Shown here one piece after another: positions 60,362-64,000 of a DNA stretch of 64,000 nt (position 1 is the first letter of the stretch; the number at the start of each line of letters is the position of its first letter). The notes below the pieces were generated by a model. It did not search any database. It worked only from the letters and a program-made list of their open reading frames with translations, and had not been told where the DNA came from. The stretch spans positions 34,605,436 through 34,669,435 of the forward strand of contig NC_087068.1 in assembly GCF_963678635.1 (NCBI RefSeq), given 5' to 3'. A program made the position numbers and the translations under genes. The stretch comes from Symsagittifera roscoffensis (Eukaryota; Xenacoelomorpha; Acoela; Convolutidae).

Positions 60362-60574
60362 TCTAGATATAGTTGAAAATATTCTCTGGTGTTTTTTCTT
60401 AGTATCAGATTCAGTTTTTTTGCGTATTTACATTCTAGTCGTTGTGACGTTTCGTCTTTTGCATGGAGGAATTTTTTAAATTTAGTGGTATTTCTACAGT
60501 TGCTTTCGTGTTATCAGTTCAAGTAGTGTATTTCGACTAAGTGTAGCTGTTAAAGCAAAGTTTTTGCCTGTTGT

Positions 60575-61709
60575 TCAAATTACATGTAGGATCGGAAGTT
60601 TCATTAAAGTAAGTTGAAATCTAATTACTCTACGGTCTGGGTTACATTTTTGTGTAAAGAGGAAAATTATAGGTTTTTGGTTTGTAATAAAAACTTTTGG
60701 GTGTTTTGATCCAAGGGTTAAGAACTCGTATTCTGTTAATGTATTTGTTATGGATGTACATTCTCGCATAAGGGTAGAGAGTCTGAGTTCTGCTTGTGAA
60801 AAAAGTCTGACTTTTTTGATATAAGAATCATTTTATTTGTAACTTTATGTGATTTTGACTGCGCCAATTCTGAAGTTTGAAGCATCGCACATAACGTAGA
60901 AGATTGATTTGAATCTAGGATTGTAATTGAAATTTGTTGTGAGAAGGATTTTTCTTTCATCGAAGCGTTTTTGATGTTCCATTGTCCATTCAAATTTGAT
61001 TTTCGGAGAATATTGTAAAATTGTCTGAGATCTACTTGCAATTTGTAATTATCTTCAGTTAAGAAGTTTAGCATTTCAAGAAAATCTAAATTTTTTTTCT
61101 TTGATGTTGATTGGAGTTTCAAAACTGCATCTATTCGTGATTTTAAAGTTGTGATTGTGGTGCCTTCAATATTATGCCCACAGAATTTTACACGGGTGAG
61201 GAAAAGCAAGACTTATCTGGGACTGCTTTCATGTTTTCTTTCAGTAAAAATTAATGATATTCATCTAGAACTTGAAACAATTATTGTTTTGTTTTTGATT
61301 GCATGAAAACATCAACTAAGTATGTAATGAAGTTTTTGCTTAGAATAAGCAGTCTGAAATCTTTACTCCTATATGCTGAAAAAGCTGCTGGTCGTATGTA
61401 TTTACCATCGAATAGTCAATTGAATTCGTATTGCTAATTTCCAATAACGTTTTGTGTTAGTCGACGTGATTGTTCGTCTGATGCCATTTTATTGAATGCG
61501 CTACTCATATCGGCAGTGGTATAGTGTTTTCCCTTTGTTTTTATAAGTATTACTTGTATTGGCTCTATGGGCCAATTGCATTTTGATTCATCAATTAGGG
61601 AATTTAAATATCGTCCGTCTAGAACAATTTCAAGTGATTCTCCTTTGGCGAGAATAATTACTAGATTGATAAAGGTGTTTCCTTTGAATTGTTGTTCTTT
61701 GAATTGGGG
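60575..61709 (-). pseudogene. RT and RNase H of E3
   Basis: RT: GNTFINLVIILAKGESLEIV then KHYTTADMSSAFNKM (61434-61709). The catalytic box at 61311-61322 reads Tyr-Leu-Val-Asp, the first Asp being replaced by Val through GAT to GTT. The connection segment is open at 60748-61209 with VKFCGHNIEGTTITTLKSRI. RNase H ends at 60575-60769 with LTEYEFLTLGSKHPKV. It is single-copy here, unlike E2. Confidence 0.85.
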
Positions 61710-61726
61710 AGCGCGCGCCGAAAAAA

Positions 61727-61937
61727 CGCGAGTTTTTGGTCGAATATTTCCAAAAAAAAGCATAAAAACACCTTTTTTTGGCCTGTTTTTTCACAAATTT
61801 GCCTGCGGCGCAGAAAATTTTGTCAAATTGGGGTCTTCAGAGTGATTTGGGAGAGCTCAGAAAATCAATTTGGTTGACCTAAAAAAATTTTTTTGAAAAT
61901 CCGCCCCCTCTCGAAAAAACCCTGGATCGGCCCCTGA
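61727..61937. repeat. Interspersed repeat, copy 1
   Basis: Begins CGCGAGTTTTTGGTCGAA and ends CTGGATCGGCCCCTGA. It shares TTTGCCTGCGGCGCAGAAAA and GGTCTTCAGAGTGATTTGGG with copy 2. Read inversely it starts TCAGGGGCCGATCCAGG, which resembles CAGGGGCGGATC-type termini seen on some animal DNA transposons, but no matching opposite end is found. It abuts the break in E3. Confidence 0.65.
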
Positions 61938-62597
61938 ACACACCTACAACAGCTGAAAAAATCAAAACAATAAATAGTTGGGAGAGGTTCAATAAAATTT
62001 ATGACACATCTTTTACCATTGACATTTTCACGCAATAGCAAAGCTGACTTCGCACCCTTTGCGATACAAAAGAAGAAAGCCGCTTAGTTGGGAACAAAAT
62101 CGAAATTGTAAAAAAAAACTAGATCTATCAAAATCAATAAGACTAGTTTTAAACAAAAACAAGCTAAAACGAAGGAATGCGAAATTAAGATCGGAACACA
62201 GAGGCAAAGTTGCATTTCGCATACCCAAGCAACAACATGACCGATAACGCTACTATGAAAAACTAAAGGAATAAAACTTTGAGTCACCAAAATTTCTCAA
62301 GTGACGCACGCCAATTATGACGCATTAGCAGTACCAGTCAATTTGAAAAAAGGACGTTTACTAACTAACATGATTCAAATTATAGAGCAATCTATGGAGC
62401 AGTACTAACTTAAAAAAATAAATGTAACAAAAAAACGAAAATTTAATTTCAATTTTAAATTTTTTGTAAAAAACATCCCGCTCACGCCATATTAAAAACA
62501 AAGTGATAAATTTTGCACATAGTATCATATCAATTTTGGCAAAAAAGTTTTTTTTCACCCAATTTGGAACAATTTCTGTGACGGCAATTTTTAAACT
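61938..62597. other. AT-rich DNA between repeat copies
   Basis: No gene supported. Two overlapping frames (62028-62290 minus, 62059-62247 plus) lack any motif. Confidence 0.3.
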
Positions 62598-62840
62598 CGC
62601 GAGTTTTTGGTCGAAAATTTCCAAAAAGTGCATAAAAACACCTTTTTTTGGCATGTTTTTTTTTCACAAATTTGCCTGCGGCGCAGAAAATTTTGTCAAA
62701 TTAGGGTCTTCAGAGTGATTTGGGAGAGCTCAGAAAATCAATTTAGTTGACCTGAAAAAAAAACAAAAAGGTCGACAAAAATTTCAAAGTTTTTGTGAAA
62801 ATCCGCACCCCCCTCGAGAAGTTCCTAGATCCGCGACTGA
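62598..62840. repeat. Interspersed repeat, copy 2
   Basis: Colinear with copy 1 in the same orientation, with about 30 extra bases near 62760-62790. It ends CCTAGATCCGCGACTGA, diverged at the terminus. Confidence 0.65.
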
Positions 62841-63022
62841 ATGGTACGATTCAAACCGCCAAAAACACAAAAAACAAATTTTTTTTTTCCAGACTCATAA
62901 CCAAGATCAAAAAATTACTGATTTTTAGTCACTACAGAAAAGGATCGATTGAATTACTTATTGTTACCATTCGTTTCAAAACAATCGAGACAAAGTTTCA
63001 GATTATAATCAGTTTGTAATAT
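62841..63022. other. Short flank of R4
   Basis: Unique AT-rich DNA; nothing recognised. Confidence 0.3.
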
Positions 63023-63432
63023 TGAGTTAGGACCGATGTGGTTAACTCATAGAGTAATTTCGGATAGGGTACACCGTCTGCTCGTCACGCTATCTTATTT
63101 TCGGCCGGATAGATTCGTGCAACTTCTTAGTCTAATACCGATCCTAATCTTACTCTTATACTTTCTAGTCTCAGGGTGTTTAACTAGTCTCTGCTAGGCT
63201 CAATAGATCTAGAGTATACTGGTTTATTGCGGCTGCTGAAGTTCTCTTGGAGAGACAACTAATTTCTAAGTTAAATTCAAATCTCTCTGGTGCTGAAATT
63301 ACAAGTAATTTCAGCATTTACAAATAAGTGGGTTGTTAGTTAGATGGATCATGATTGGTTAATATTAAATACTTTACAATGGTAAAATATCTAATTTATC
63401 CAATCATAAAATATAGTTTAGATCAGGTTCCA
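63023..63432 (-). repeat. 3' LTR of R4, same gypsy family
   Basis: On the minus strand it starts TGGAACCTGATCTAAACTAT after CCCGGATGGG and ends ...CCTAACTCA. It contains the hairpin 63291-63316 (TGCTGAAATTAC-AA-GTAATTTCAGCA). The purine-rich tract and untranslated-region sequence on its upstream side show that it is the 3' LTR of an element lying to the right. Confidence 0.85.
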
Positions 63433-64000
63433 CCCATCCGGGTTTTACAGAGTTTTTTAGAATTATCTTTCTGCAATTCAAAGGATGGATGATGAACGTT
63501 GGTATTTGGCGAACATCGTATTCTTGTCCGGTTTCTCTTGTTAGAGAAGTTCCAGGACGCTGGAGTTAGGGACATCAATCGTTGTGTCTTCTTGTGACAA
63601 CGACTGTGTTTCCCAACGAAATCAATCTGATTTCAAAATGGTTTGCTATGACGGGTTTTTCTGTATTATGTAGAGAACTTGTTTTGTGTTCAACCTCGTC
63701 TGGGAATGGCGTGAAGATTGTGCGTGGAGGGGATGCCTTGTAACTCGGATCTGTACGTATACTTGAACATCGAGGTGGTCATTGGTCTAGTTCAATGAAT
63801 GTCCTTTTCTGTGAAGTCAAGTCGTACTCTAAATCCTTTGAGTTGTGATTGTGGACGGCATATTGGTTGTGGTTGGCCATTCTTGTTCGAGTGTAGTGGG
63901 GTCATTTTGTCTTTGGATGTTCGTCTTTGTTGTTATGTGCTGATCTATATACTGCAAGGTATGATTTACATTTTACAAAATTTTTATTAGTTCAGTTTTT
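63433..64000 (-). mobile_element. R4: 3' untranslated end of a minus-strand LTR element, cut by the window edge
   Basis: Aligns with 52917-53430 of E3, for example GAACATCGAGGTGGTCATTG near 63763 against GTTCAACATCGACTTGGTCA near 53259. The coding part lies beyond the right edge. The frame 63799-63990 is not conserved. Confidence 0.7.

Larger units (their letters stand above)
52423..61709 (-). mobile_element. E3: minus-strand gypsy-like LTR element, 5' truncated
   Basis: Read on the minus strand from the right: RT, RNase H, tether, integrase, GPY/F, ORF3, ORF4, untranslated region, 3' LTR. It is the same family as E2. Sequence before RT (5' LTR, leader, gag, protease) is missing; homology stops near 61709, where a different interspersed repeat begins. 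An assembly gap lies inside ORF3. It preserves several frames better than E2. Confidence 0.85.

Noticed and set aside
63023-63432. 5' LTR of E3
   Set aside because: The right-hand neighbour is untranslated-region and polypurine sequence of the family, so this is the 3' LTR of another element; the true E3 5' LTR is missing.

Overview
The window is AT-rich, intron-style eukaryotic DNA, most likely from an invertebrate animal; the species cannot be fixed from the sequence. There are no rRNA, tRNA or bacterial-type genes. The bulk is old transposable-element DNA. The dominant family is one Ty3/gypsy-like LTR retrotransposon with gag, pol and extra 3' reading frames. Its LTRs are about 350-490 bp, start TGG and end CCA (or a close variant), and are followed two bases later by a TGG primer-binding site. 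Six LTRs or LTR pieces of this family frame the layout, and every coding copy is broken by stops, frameshifts or lost catalytic residues.

Layout: 1-2018 holds the leader and 5' LTR of a minus-strand copy (R0) running off the left edge. 2019-5760 holds degenerate GTCGAAAC repeats, a possible host mini-exon (4235-4294), and a minus-strand LINE 3' end with RNase H and a (GTT)32 tail. 5977-10143 is an internally deleted LTR element (E1). 10482-10701 is a small foldback element. 11554-32009 is a 20.5 kb copy (E2) bounded by paired LTRs and an AAAT target duplication, with reverse transcriptase and RNase H present three times by internal duplication. 31161-38277 is a recent tandem duplication that carries the E2 3' LTR plus part of a minus-strand LINE; that LINE continues to about 41100.

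41040-46620 is satellite-like: a roughly 170 bp degenerate array, an 81 bp palindromic array and several short-motif arrays. 46865-50766 contains the best candidates for host coding sequence: a GC-rich terminal exon with splice acceptor, stop and two polyadenylation signals (50418-50713), and a possible upstream acidic exon (46865-46936) in a compatible splice phase, with a zinc-finger LINE fragment between them. 51211-52140 is a larger foldback element. 52423 to about 61709 is a minus-strand copy (E3) with an intact D,D(35)E integrase core but a mutated RT box, interrupted by a 200-N assembly gap. 61727-62840 holds two copies of another interspersed repeat. 63023-64000 is the 3' end of a further minus-strand copy (R4).

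The parts interact mainly as a record of transposition and rearrangement rather than as a pathway. Comparing E1, E2, E3, R0 and R4 shows what selection kept in the family: leader hairpins, an LTR hairpin with a paired base change, and an undescribed last reading frame ending Glu-Pro-Ser-stop. The three possible host exons share phase 1 junctions, so they could belong to one gene with introns swollen by transposons, but this is inference.
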